64,000 nucleotides of DNA, taken from positions 1,856,001 to 1,920,000 of the forward strand of contig NZ_CP007202.1 in assembly GCF_000941055.1 (NCBI RefSeq), in the 5' to 3' direction. This DNA is from Siansivirga zeaxanthinifaciens CC-SAMT-1 (GTDB lineage: Bacteria; Bacteroidota; Bacteroidia; Flavobacteriales; Flavobacteriaceae). The translations under genes and the position numbers were made by a program. Positions 7,975-16,778 of the stretch are shown here, one piece after another. Positions within the stretch are counted from its first letter, which is position 1; each line of letters begins with the position of its first letter. The notes under the pieces were generated by a model that was not told where the DNA came from, did not search any database, and was given only the letters and a program-made list of their open reading frames with translations.

Positions 7975-9837
7975 ATGGCAGATATTATTCAGCTTCTACC
8001 CGATCATGTAGCCAATCAAATAGCAGCTGGAGAGGTAGTACAACGTCCAGCCTCGGTAGTAAAAGAGTTATTAGAAAATGCCATTGATGCCGGAGCAACT
8101 TCCATAAAGCTTATTGTTAAAGATGCCGGGAAAACCCTGGTGCAGGTAATAGACAATGGAAAAGGCATGAGTGCTACCGATGCCAGACTTAGCTTTGAAA
8201 GACATGCTACCTCAAAAATTAGAAGTGCCGAAGATTTATTTCAACTAAATACAAAAGGGTTTAGGGGAGAGGCTTTAGCCAGTATTGCAGCGATTGCCCA
8301 TGTAGAGTTAAAAACCAAACAAGAAACAGACGAGGTAGGAACCGTTATTGTAATTGAAGGTAGTACGGTAACCGAACAAGATATTGTTGTTACGCCCAAC
8401 GGAACTTCTATTGCTGTTAAAAATTTATTTTTTAATATTCCTGCCCGACGTAATTTTTTAAAATCCAATACCGTAGAACTGCGTCATATTTTTGATGAAT
8501 TTCACAGGGTAGCTTTGGCGCATCCTACCATAAGCTTCGCGCTGTATAATAATGGTAGTGAGACTTTTAACCTACCAAACAGTAATTTAAGACAACGTAT
8601 TGTTAATATATTCGGAAATAAAACCAATGAAAAATTAGTTCCGGTTGAAGAAGAAACCGAAATATTAACCATTTCTGGATTTGTTGGAAAACCAGAGTTT
8701 GCTAAAAAAACAAGAGGCGAACAATACTTTTTTGTAAACGATCGCTTCATAAAAAGTGCTTATTTAAACCATGCCATTTCATCGGCATTTGAGGGGCTTC
8801 TTAAAAACGGAACCCATCCTAGTTATTTTTTAAATTTATATGTTAATCCGCAAACCATAGATATTAACATTCATCCAACTAAAACCGAAATTAAATTCGA
8901 CGACGAGCATACGCTTTATGCTTTATTACGCTCGGCTGTAAAGCATAGTTTAGGTCAGTTTAATATAGCTCCGGTTTTAGATTTTGAGCGCGATTCTAGT
9001 TTAGACACACCATATACATTTAACAATAAGGTATCAAATACCCCAACCATTGAAGTCGATAGAAGTTTTAATCCTTTTACCGAAGATGCTAAACCCAGAC
9101 AACGGTCAGTTAGTATGGCTTCATCATATAAAAAAGAAGATACAACAGGTTGGGAAAGCCTTTATGTTGGTTTAGAATCTAAAGGCACCAAAAATACGCA
9201 AGATTTTAGTGAGGTTCACTTTGAAAGCGATGAAACCACCATTTCCGCATTTAATGATGAGTCTAAAGTAGATCAGGCACAAACCACCTATCAACTTCAT
9301 AATAAATATATTGTTAGCACCATAAAATCGGGGATGTTGGTTATCGACCAACACCGAGCGCATCAGCGTATTTTATATGAAGATTTTTTAAGAAATATGA
9401 CAATTAAAGAAGGGGTAAGCCAGCAGTTGCTATTTCCGCTTCAGTTGCATTTTTCAACGCAAGAAATAGATATTATTAAAGAATTAAAGGAAGATTTAGA
9501 GCACACTGGTTTTGTGTTTTCTAACTTAAAAAAAGATAGTATTGAAATATCTGGTGTACCTGTTAGCATTCCAGAAAGCGAAGTTTCTATTATTTTAGAA
9601 CAATTAATAAGTGATGTCGAAAACGAAGTGCCAGACAGTAACTTTAGTGCTACAGACTTATTGGCAAAATCGATGGCAAAGAGTCTAGCCATTCGAACCG
9701 GCCAAACTTTAAAGAAAGAAGAACAAGAACATTTGGTTAACAAGTTATTTGCTTGTAAAGAACCCAACGTCTCTCCAACTAATAGAACAACATTTATAAC
9801 CATGAGTGTTGATGAGTTAGATAAAAAATTTATTTAG
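7975..9837 (+). CDS. mutL: DNA mismatch repair protein MutL
   Basis: The protein has 620 residues. The N-terminal GHKL ATPase carries IAAGEVVQRPASVVKELLENAIDAG (split here as IAAGEVVQRP and KELLENAIDAG), DNGKGM and GFRGEALASI. The C-terminal dimerisation domain has DQHRAHQRILYE at about residue 458. Endonuclease-type MutL proteins carry DQHA(x)2E(x)4E; here the first Glu is Gln, and the usual terminal C-P-H-G-R-P motif reads SPTNRTT, so nicking activity is uncertain. MutL links MutS mismatch recognition to strand removal. Neighbours on the same strand are the small membrane protein and two rhomboid genes. Confidence 0.96.
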   Translation: MADIIQLLPDHVANQIAAGEVVQRPASVVKELLENAIDAGATSIKLIVKDAGKTLVQVIDNGKGMSATDARLSFERHATSKIRSAEDLFQLNTKGFRGEALASIAAIAHVELKTKQETDEVGTVIVIEGSTVTEQDIVVTPNGTSIAVKNLFFNIPARRNFLKSNTVELRHIFDEFHRVALAHPTISFALYNNGSETFNLPNSNLRQRIVNIFGNKTNEKLVPVEEETEILTISGFVGKPEFAKKTRGEQYFFVNDRFIKSAYLNHAISSAFEGLLKNGTHPSYFLNLYVNPQTIDINIHPTKTEIKFDDEHTLYALLRSAVKHSLGQFNIAPVLDFERDSSLDTPYTFNNKVSNTPTIEVDRSFNPFTEDAKPRQRSVSMASSYKKEDTTGWESLYVGLESKGTKNTQDFSEVHFESDETTISAFNDESKVDQAQTTYQLHNKYIVSTIKSGMLVIDQHRAHQRILYEDFLRNMTIKEGVSQQLLFPLQLHFSTQEIDIIKELKEDLEHTGFVFSNLKKDSIEISGVPVSIPESEVSIILEQLISDVENEVPDSNFSATDLLAKSMAKSLAIRTGQTLKKEEQEHLVNKLFACKEPNVSPTNRTTFITMSVDELDKKFI

Positions 9838-9840
9838 ATT

Positions 9841-10665
9841 ATGATGCGAATATCTGAAACAGTAAAACATTTAATAATTATAAACGTGATTATGTTTATA
9901 GGCACCTTAACCGTTGGTGGAGGACAATTGTTTTACGATTTATTTGCGATGCATTTCCCTAAAAACGATACGTTCCAATTTTGGCAAATTGTTACTCATA
10001 TGTTTATGCATGGTGGGTTTACGCATTTGCTGTTTAATATGCTGGCGCTTTGGATGTTTGGAACACCTGTAGAACAAGTGCTTGGAAGTAAACGGTTTTT
10101 GTTTATTTATTTTTCGGCAGGTTTAGGTGCCGTAGCCTTGCAGGTTGGGTTTTATTATTTTGAATATTTACCCTATTTAAATGATATTTCTGCCTTGGGT
10201 TTACCTGATGCGTTGGTAGATAAAGTTATTAATTTAAATATTTTAAACGGTAACTTCTTTGATAGTAAGATTTTATCAAAAGAGATGATTCAGGTTTTTA
10301 ACGAATACGATGTTAATTATTCATCTATAGACCAATCGGCATTTAATGCTCTTTATAACATGAATGTTATAACAAACAATAGTACCATGGTGGGTGCTTC
10401 GGGTTGTATTATGGGTATTTTAGTGGCTTTTGGCATGATGAATCCGAACGCAGAGTTAATGATGATTTTTCTACCAATTCCTATAAAAGCAAAATATTTT
10501 ATACCAGGAATTATTATTTTAGATTTAATCTCAGGTGTTACTGGACAATCATTTTTTAGCCCGAGCAACACTGCTTATATGGCACATGTTGGTGGCGCTT
10601 TAATTGGATTAATAATTATGTGGTATTGGAAACGAAATCAGTTTAATAGAAATCGCTGGAATTAA
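9841..10665 (+). CDS. Rhomboid family intramembrane serine protease
   Basis: This 274-residue polytopic protein has the rhomboid features HMFMHGGFTHLLFNMLALWMFG (read as HMFMHGGFTHLLFNM), the catalytic serine in GASGCIMGI, and the catalytic histidine in MAHVGGALIG. Rhomboids cut transmembrane segments of other membrane proteins. Its stop codon overlaps the ATG of a second rhomboid gene (TAATG), which indicates coupled translation. An insert of about 70 residues after the fourth predicted membrane segment is longer than in minimal rhomboids. Substrate unknown. Confidence 0.92.
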   Translation: MMRISETVKHLIIINVIMFIGTLTVGGGQLFYDLFAMHFPKNDTFQFWQIVTHMFMHGGFTHLLFNMLALWMFGTPVEQVLGSKRFLFIYFSAGLGAVALQVGFYYFEYLPYLNDISALGLPDALVDKVINLNILNGNFFDSKILSKEMIQVFNEYDVNYSSIDQSAFNALYNMNVITNNSTMVGASGCIMGILVAFGMMNPNAELMMIFLPIPIKAKYFIPGIIILDLISGVTGQSFFSPSNTAYMAHVGGALIGLIIMWYWKRNQFNRNRWN

Positions 10666-11507
10666 TGACTTTGTTAGACGATGTAAAATATAAATTGGCC
10701 AGACTTAATGTTTTAGAAAAAATCATTGTAGTTAATGTTTTGGTTTTTGTTATTGGCTTGTTACTTAGGCCTTACTTAATTTGGTTTGAATTACCCAGTA
10801 ATTTCTCAAAATTTATAGAACGTCCCTGGGCTATTATTAGTTACGCGTTTTTACATTACGATTTTATACATATGCTATTTAATATGTTATGGTTGTACTT
10901 TATAGCGCGCATGTTTCTAAATCTTTTTAGTCCTAAAATGGCTGTAAATATTTATTTTTTAGGAGCCATGAGTGGTGGCATGCTTTTTATGCTGGGATAT
11001 GGTTTGTTGCCTGGTTTTTTTGGATCAAATTCTACGCTGGTTGGTGCCTCGGCAGCCATTAGAGCCTTATTAATTTTTATATGTGCGTATTTGCCCAATC
11101 AAGAAGTTCGATTTTTTACATTTAATATCAAGCTTTGGTATATTGGTTTAGCTATTGTTATACTCGATGTGTTTGGGTTATTTGGACTCAATGCAGGCGG
11201 TAATTTAGCGCATCTTGGCGGCGCCATTTTAGGTTATTTTTATGCTAAAGAATTAATAAAAGGCAACGATATTGGCAGAGGTTTTGAAAGCATGGTTAGT
11301 TTTATAAAATCTATTAAACCATCAAAAAAAGGACCTCTAAAAACGGTACACAAAAATAAATCGAAGGTTGGTGGCTACAATAAAGCAGATTTTAATGAGT
11401 TTAACAACCAAAAGAAGATAGATGTTATTTTAGATAAAATTAGTAAAAGTGGTTACGATAGTTTAACTTCGGAAGAAAAGGAATTTCTTTTTAGAGCCGG
11501 TAAATAG
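10665..11507 (+). CDS. Rhomboid family intramembrane serine protease (second copy)
   Basis: The product has 280 residues with six predicted membrane segments. It has YAFLHYDFIHMLFNMLWLYF (the rhomboid HxxxHxxxN-type region), serine in TLVGASAAIRA and histidine in LAHLGGAILG. The canonical GxSG reads GASA here, a common variant in Bacteroidota as far as I know. The C-terminal soluble tail contains a short Lys-rich linker and ends in YDSLTSEEKEFLFRAGK, a small motif found at the end of many flavobacterial rhomboids. It forms a coupled pair with the preceding rhomboid. Confidence 0.9.
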   Translation: MTLLDDVKYKLARLNVLEKIIVVNVLVFVIGLLLRPYLIWFELPSNFSKFIERPWAIISYAFLHYDFIHMLFNMLWLYFIARMFLNLFSPKMAVNIYFLGAMSGGMLFMLGYGLLPGFFGSNSTLVGASAAIRALLIFICAYLPNQEVRFFTFNIKLWYIGLAIVILDVFGLFGLNAGGNLAHLGGAILGYFYAKELIKGNDIGRGFESMVSFIKSIKPSKKGPLKTVHKNKSKVGGYNKADFNEFNNQKKIDVILDKISKSGYDSLTSEEKEFLFRAGK

Positions 11508-11543
11508 CACTTTTTATATTTATTTTTTCACCGTTTTACATGT

Positions 11544-12569
11544 ATGAAAAACTTAAGCTTCATCAATAAATTAATTTATAGTGCTAATATTATTTTTGCA
11601 CTGGTGCTTTTGTTTTCGTTCGCATTGCCCTTTTTTCCGCCAAAAACATTTTCAATTTTATCGGTACTCAATTTAGGAGTACCGTTTTTAGTTTTATGTA
11701 ATGTGTTGTTTTTTTTATACTGGTTATTTCAACTAAGAAAACAACTTATATTGTCGCTGCTTACCTTGTGTTTGGGGTATCTCATGTTTGGGTCTATTTA
11801 TAAATTTTCAGCATCCAAAAAAATTGAAAGTCCGAATAACTTTAAAGTTATGAATTTCAATGTGAGACTTTTTAATGTTTACGACTGGATTCCAGAAAAT
11901 AATATTGAATCTAAAATTGTAGATTTTGTTAAAACAGAAGCCCCCGATATTTTAAGTATTCAGGAATATCATCCTCATAAAAATGTTAATTTATCTTTTT
12001 TTAAATATAAATACGAACATGTTTCTGGAAAGAAAATAAAATATGGACAGGCTATTTTTTCTAAATATCGCATTATAAATTCGGGTTCGGTTGAATTTCC
12101 AAACACACCTAATAATGCAATTTTTGTTGATATTGTTAAAGGAAAAGACACGATAAGGGTATATAATGTGCATCTTGAATCGCTTCGAATTAACACCAGA
12201 ATAGAAGTTTTAAAAACTGAAGATTCCGAGCGTTTATTAAAACGTGCAGGCTCAACATTTAAAATGCAACAATTACAAACAGAACTGTTTTTAGAGCATA
12301 AAAAGAAATGTAAATACCGTGTAATTGTTTGTGGCGATTTTAATAATACAGCATATTCATACGTGTATAGAAAAATTAAAAGCGACTTAAATGATGCTTT
12401 TAAAGAGGCAGGAAATGGGTTTGGTCGTACCTACGATTTTAAGTTTTTCCCTGTTAGAATCGATTTTATTTTTGCCGATGAAGCTTTTAAAGTAAATGGT
12501 TTTAAATCGTATAACGCGCATTTATCAGACCATTATCCCATCATGTCTACCTTCGCATTAGATGATTAG
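11544..12569 (+). CDS. Endonuclease/exonuclease/phosphatase (EEP) family membrane protein
   Basis: The 341-residue protein starts with three hydrophobic segments over the first 90 residues. An EEP catalytic domain follows, with KVMNFNVRLFN, SIQEYHPH, RVYNVHLES, VCGDFNN and the terminal SDHYPIM. The family includes DNases, phosphodiesterases and phospholipid phosphatases that use a divalent metal. The membrane anchor suggests the domain faces the periplasm. Substrate cannot be told. Its stop codon overlaps the stop codon of the convergent DUF6122 gene. Confidence 0.9.
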   Translation: MKNLSFINKLIYSANIIFALVLLFSFALPFFPPKTFSILSVLNLGVPFLVLCNVLFFLYWLFQLRKQLILSLLTLCLGYLMFGSIYKFSASKKIESPNNFKVMNFNVRLFNVYDWIPENNIESKIVDFVKTEAPDILSIQEYHPHKNVNLSFFKYKYEHVSGKKIKYGQAIFSKYRIINSGSVEFPNTPNNAIFVDIVKGKDTIRVYNVHLESLRINTRIEVLKTEDSERLLKRAGSTFKMQQLQTELFLEHKKKCKYRVIVCGDFNNTAYSYVYRKIKSDLNDAFKEAGNGFGRTYDFKFFPVRIDFIFADEAFKVNGFKSYNAHLSDHYPIMSTFALDD

Positions 12570-12877
12570 CTCATAAAAGAACAATCAACCAAATCGGCAA
12601 TAATATGAGCAACCAATCCTAAAGCTACTAAGCGCGATTTTTTAGGTATTAAAAGAAATAGATAAACCGTTATAGCGAAATAGGAGTGTAGCGGATGAAA
12701 ATTAATACTGCATCTATTCGGACTAAAAATTGGAGTTGCTAAAAGGTGGTCTACATCAATCCACATACCCGATAGCATAATTAGAAACGCCATTTTCCAT
12801 TGCGATCTATAACCTATCCATGCTATGGCTAGCGGTAATAAAATGTGGCAACCGTAATGCGCAACTGTTTGTAACAT
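12566..12877 (-). CDS. DUF6122-like small membrane protein
   Basis: The protein has 103 residues and about four hydrophobic segments. Conserved-looking polar residues within or near them include HYGCH, DVDHLLATP, FHPLHSY and HIIADLVD. The His/Asp pattern resembles membrane-bound metal-dependent hydrolases of the YdjM type, but activity is not established. I assign DUF6122 from memory of the pattern. It follows the WbqC gene after two bases on the minus strand and overlaps the convergent EEP gene by four bases. Confidence 0.7.
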   Translation of the reverse strand: MLQTVAHYGCHILLPLAIAWIGYRSQWKMAFLIMLSGMWIDVDHLLATPIFSPNRCSINFHPLHSYFAITVYLFLLIPKKSRLVALGLVAHIIADLVDCSFMS

Positions 12878-12879
12878 GA

Positions 12880-13500
12880 TTATAAACTTAAGGTTTGGTT
12901 TTCTAAATAATTTAAGGCATTCGGGCCTTCATTAAAAAGTAAATCGAGGATGCTTAAATTAGGGATAAATCCGTGTTTTTCGTCAAATACCTGCGTATAA
13001 CTTTCAAATGTATAATCGGGTTCTTTTTTAGCATGAACTAATTGGCGTAAATCTGAAACGTTTTCTATGTCTTTATGATAGGCTTCAGAAAAAGAGGTGT
13101 TTACTTCAAATTGCAGACACTCACAAATAATCTCGAAGCAATTCATGTTAAAATCGAAAATATACTCTGCTTTTTTTTCAAAAAGAGGTTTGATGTCATC
13201 TTCGTAATATTCAAAAAAAGGCGATGTTTTATAGGCCGATAATAATGATTTCCAATGAGCACTTTGCCATTTTTCTTCATTAAAAATCTTTACATCTTTG
13301 TATTTCTGTCTGTTTTTTTGAGTGTAAATAACAGGAATATTTAATGCTAATTTTCCGTTAGCTCCATAAATATAGCTCCTGTTTCTATAGGTTTGTTTTA
13401 AGAAATTATCATGGGCCTCAAATACTACTTCGTTGGTATTTGCAATCGCAGTAAAATGCGCAATATTGGCGAAGTATGTGGGATGTAGTATAATGCTCAT
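12880..13500 (-). CDS. WbqC family protein
   Basis: The 206-residue protein opens with HPTYFANIAHFTAIA and contains TYRNRSYIYGANGKLALNIP, SAHWKSLLSAYKTSPFFEYY and a Glu/Phe-rich middle, all typical of the WbqC family. Some members lie in O-antigen or glycan gene clusters and the family may be acyl- or aminotransferase-like, but its role is not established. It is normally next to lepB in this family of bacteria. Here a broken four-helix-bundle gene lies between them. Confidence 0.85.
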   Translation of the reverse strand: MSIILHPTYFANIAHFTAIANTNEVVFEAHDNFLKQTYRNRSYIYGANGKLALNIPVIYTQKNRQKYKDVKIFNEEKWQSAHWKSLLSAYKTSPFFEYYEDDIKPLFEKKAEYIFDFNMNCFEIICECLQFEVNTSFSEAYHKDIENVSDLRQLVHAKKEPDYTFESYTQVFDEKHGFIPNLSILDLLFNEGPNALNYLENQTLSL

Positions 13501-13564
13501 TTATTGATGCACTTATTTGTTTGTTTGATAGTTTTTTATGGCGTTCAACTAATTGGTTTTCTAA

Positions 13565-13744
13565 AGATCCTTCTGCAATTTTAGAACAAATAGAAATGGA
13601 AACGCTTCTTAATTGTGTCGTTATTCCAAACTTTTCCTCAGCTGAAAATTTACTGATGATTGCGTAAATATCTTTTGAAAGCTTTTCAGCTTGAACCAAA
13701 ACGTCTAATTTTTCAAAACTAAAAGAATACATTTCAAACGTCAT
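13565..13744 (-). pseudogene. Remnant of a four-helix bundle protein (S23/IVS family)
   Basis: The first 60 or so residues match the family: FEKLDVLVQAEKLSKDIYAI, FGITTQLRSVSISICSKIAEGS. After IAEGS the family resemblance stops, and the open frame runs on for about 48 unrelated residues into the WbqC coding region. Intact members are about 115-120 residues with a second pair of helices. This copy therefore lacks its second half. It may still be translated, but I regard it as debris that landed between lepB and the WbqC gene. Confidence 0.65.
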
Positions 13745-13777
13745 TTCATCGAATTAACAATGCAATGAATAAACGAA

Positions 13778-15349
13778 TTAACTATTCTTTTTTCTCGCTC
13801 TCCATTTGTTAAAGCCTATCCAACCTAACAACACCACTAAAAACGGAATTAAAAAAGAAGTCGCTTTGCCAGTACCATTAACGGTTGTAAAGAAACGATC
13901 CCATCGTGCTTTTGCACCATCCCAGCTCATCCAAATAAACACCGGTTTTCCAACCACATGATCGAAAGGTACTAAGCCCCAGGCACGTGCATCTATCGAG
14001 TTGTGGCGGTTGTCACCCATCATCCAATAGTAATTTTGTTTAAAAGTATAAGTTTTGGCTAAGGCTCCATTAATGTAAATCTGGTTACCTTTTACTTTTA
14101 AATCGTTGTGTTCGTATTCTGAAATAGCACGTTTGTAAAGTGGTAAAACCTCTAAATTTAAGTCGATAGTTTTACCTTTTTCAGGGATATATAAGGGCCC
14201 GAAGTAATCTACATTCCAATTATAGTTAGGATCATGAGGGAAAATATTTGGATCTCTTTCGCCTTCCTTTTGTTTGTTTGGTGTGATACTTAACACATTC
14301 GGATTGTCTTTAAAATTCTTCAAAGCTTCATCTGAAATCGCAGAGAAATAATAGGTATTTTGAGAATTTATAATGCCAAAACCATCGGTAATATCGTAAC
14401 GATCCTTTAAAAATTTAGCATCAAACTGCGTACTTTTTGGTTGTACATAATAACTAAATTGTAAATGCGCTCTGTCTGGTAAAACATTTTGTTTTCCGTT
14501 AACAAACACAAAACCATCGCGTACCTCTAAAGTATCGCCTGCAATTGCAACACAACGTTTTACTAAGTTTGTTTTTTTATCGATGGGTTTATAATAGTTT
14601 CGGTCTGGATGAAAATCATTCATATCCAACAACGTATCGGCTGGCTGATTGAATACAACAATATCGTTACGTTTAATGTTTTGAAAACCTGGAATTCTTA
14701 AATACGGTAGTTGAAATTTATTTTTCCAAGAGTCGCTATTTTTATGATCGTCGAATAAATAAGATTTAATCCCAAACTTAGGTATTGTGTCGTGCACCAT
14801 CGGAGCTGCAATAGTAGTCATGGGTACACGCGCTCCATAATGAAATTTACTTACAAATAAGAAATCGCCAACAAGCAATGATTTTTCAAGCGAAGACGAT
14901 GGTATGGTAAACGGTTGAATAAAATACGTATGAACAATGGTAGCTGCTACAATGGCAAATAAAATAGAACTTGTCCATTCTCCAGAACTCGATTTAGGAT
15001 TAAGACTTCTGTTTTTTACGTGTTCTACATTTGTAAAATAATTAAGGTAGTAGTTGTAAAAACCTAGCGTAATAATTGCTAAAAACGTATCTAAATAGGT
15101 GTTTTTACCAAAACTTCTGGCAGTTTCTACCCAAACAACTATGAACATAATGAGGTTTACAATGGGTAAAAACAAAAGAATAACCCACCACCAAGGACGA
15201 TTTATTATTTTCATTAAAACCACAGCATTGTAAACAGGAACAAAAGCTTCCCAAGCTTGTCTTCCAGCCTTAATATATAGTTTCCAAGTTCCTAAACCAT
15301 GAATTACTTGAATAATTAGAATAAAAATAAACCATTGCATTAATGTCAT
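13778..15349 (-). CDS. lepB: Signal peptidase I (long Bacteroidota form)
   Basis: This 523-residue protein is much longer than the E. coli enzyme. Residues 1-110 form a multi-pass membrane region (DUF5684-like). The S26 catalytic part follows, with the serine in IPSSSLEKSLLVGDFLFVSK and the lysine in VKRCVAIAGDTLEVRDG. The last conserved box is MMGDNRHNSIDARAWG. It ends in a membrane segment and a basic tail. It removes signal peptides of exported proteins. Neighbours are dapB upstream and the four-helix remnant plus the WbqC gene downstream. Confidence 0.95.
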   Translation of the reverse strand: MTLMQWFIFILIIQVIHGLGTWKLYIKAGRQAWEAFVPVYNAVVLMKIINRPWWWVILLFLPIVNLIMFIVVWVETARSFGKNTYLDTFLAIITLGFYNYYLNYFTNVEHVKNRSLNPKSSSGEWTSSILFAIVAATIVHTYFIQPFTIPSSSLEKSLLVGDFLFVSKFHYGARVPMTTIAAPMVHDTIPKFGIKSYLFDDHKNSDSWKNKFQLPYLRIPGFQNIKRNDIVVFNQPADTLLDMNDFHPDRNYYKPIDKKTNLVKRCVAIAGDTLEVRDGFVFVNGKQNVLPDRAHLQFSYYVQPKSTQFDAKFLKDRYDITDGFGIINSQNTYYFSAISDEALKNFKDNPNVLSITPNKQKEGERDPNIFPHDPNYNWNVDYFGPLYIPEKGKTIDLNLEVLPLYKRAISEYEHNDLKVKGNQIYINGALAKTYTFKQNYYWMMGDNRHNSIDARAWGLVPFDHVVGKPVFIWMSWDGAKARWDRFFTTVNGTGKATSFLIPFLVVLLGWIGFNKWRARKKNS

Positions 15350-15413
15350 AATCGTAATTTTAATTTTTTGTTAGTAGCTATACAGCTTTATGTTGTTACA
15401 TAACGTGCTGGCA

Positions 15414-16118
15414 TTAACCAATATTTAACACATCATTCATGGTAAAAATACCCGTTTTACCAACAATCCATTCGGCTGCAATAACAGCACCCAATGCAAA
15501 TCCTTGGCGGTTGTGAGCGATATGTTCTATAGTAATGGTATCGACTTCACTTTGGTAAGTTACTGTATGAGTTCCTGGAACATCTTCAATGCGTTTGGCG
15601 GTAATTGGAATAATGGCTTCGCCGGTTTCGTCGAGCTTCCAATTACTAAAATTATTGTTATTAGCTATAATATCGTTAGCAAGCGAAATTGCTGTACCAC
15701 TTGGGGCATCTAATTTTTGGGTATGATGAATTTCTTCCATCGAAACATTGTATTGTTTCAAGTTACTCATCATTTTAGCCAATGTTTTATTTAGTTCAAA
15801 AAAGATATTAACCCCTAAACTATAATTTGAAGCATAAATAAAAGCACCTTTTTTTTCTTCACATAAAGCAACAGCTTTATCGTAGCTCTCTAACCAACCA
15901 GTAGTTCCTGAAATAACAGGAACGCCATTATTTAAGCAATTTGAAATATTGTTAAATGCTACTGAAGGAATACTAAAATCGATAGCCACATCAGCTTTTT
16001 TGATATCGTAGTTGTCGTCATCTTTATCTACCGTTAAAACGATTTCATGTCCGCGATTAATAGCAATTTGCTCTATGGTTTTACCCATTTTCCCGTATCC
16101 AAGTAAAGCAATTTTCAT
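15414..16118 (-). CDS. dapB: 4-hydroxy-tetrahydrodipicolinate reductase
   Basis: The 234-residue protein has the N-terminal NAD(P)-binding GYGKMGKTIE, SGTTGW, and the active-site segment EEIHHTQKLDAPSGTA with the catalytic histidine pair and lysine. It makes tetrahydrodipicolinate in the lysine and diaminopimelate pathway. The length is slightly short for the family but typical of Bacteroidota. It lies in the conserved string parA-parB-DUF5683-dapB-lepB. Confidence 0.96.
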   Translation of the reverse strand: MKIALLGYGKMGKTIEQIAINRGHEIVLTVDKDDDNYDIKKADVAIDFSIPSVAFNNISNCLNNGVPVISGTTGWLESYDKAVALCEEKKGAFIYASNYSLGVNIFFELNKTLAKMMSNLKQYNVSMEEIHHTQKLDAPSGTAISLANDIIANNNNFSNWKLDETGEAIIPITAKRIEDVPGTHTVTYQSEVDTITIEHIAHNRQGFALGAVIAAEWIVGKTGIFTMNDVLNIG

Positions 16119-16145
16119 ATTAAAATTTATTTTTGTTGTAAAAGG

Positions 16146-16778
16146 TTAAAATTTGAAATTTAAAGTTAGCCCCACGTTGCTAGAAGCATCAATTTCGTTT
16201 ATTTTAAAATGTGGTGCTAACGATAGTTTTTCATCAACATTGTATTGTAATAAATGCGCATCAACGTTAGCATCTATAATATTTAAGGCATAAAGCCCTA
16301 TGGTTACTAAAAGTGAAATTTCTTTGTTTTTTCTGTAAAATTTTTGACCACGTTCTAGACCTTGGGTTGTAACACGAGGTTGTGATAGTTGATTTCCTTG
16401 AGAATCAAAATAAAACTCGTCGTTTGTAAAACCTGCTAATCTGCTTTTGTAGGCGTCTCGATATCTGTTATATTCTTTGTTATTTGTAGAATAAAAATAA
16501 ATACCTGTTCCTAAAGCAGCATAAACTATGGGTATTTTCCAGTATTTTTTATTGTAGGCTTGACCTAAACCAGGTAAGATGGCAGAGTAGAAAGCAGCTT
16601 TAGCAGGTGCTAACGGATCTATATTGTTGTTTGTAGCAACAATAGAATCTATAACTACTGCTTCTTTAATATTTTCTTTTTTAGTGTCTTCTTTTTTAGA
16701 AACTTCTTTTTCTTGAGCATCTAAGCTAAGACAAAGCAAAAGTGAAAATATACTTGCTATTACTAATTTATTTAGCAC
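16146..16778 (-). CDS. DUF5683 domain protein, exported
   Basis: The 210-residue protein has a signal peptide (KLVIASIFSLLLCLSLDAQ), a Lys/Glu-rich linker, and a DUF5683 domain with ILPGLGQAYNKKYWKIPIVY and hydrophobic segments. The C-terminal strand SNVGLTLNFKF ends in phenylalanine, like outer-membrane or beta-structured proteins. Function is unknown. Its start overlaps the 3' end of parB by 11 bases, so its expression is tied to the par genes. Confidence 0.82.
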   Translation of the reverse strand: MLNKLVIASIFSLLLCLSLDAQEKEVSKKEDTKKENIKEAVVIDSIVATNNNIDPLAPAKAAFYSAILPGLGQAYNKKYWKIPIVYAALGTGIYFYSTNNKEYNRYRDAYKSRLAGFTNDEFYFDSQGNQLSQPRVTTQGLERGQKFYRKNKEISLLVTIGLYALNIIDANVDAHLLQYNVDEKLSLAPHFKINEIDASSNVGLTLNFKF

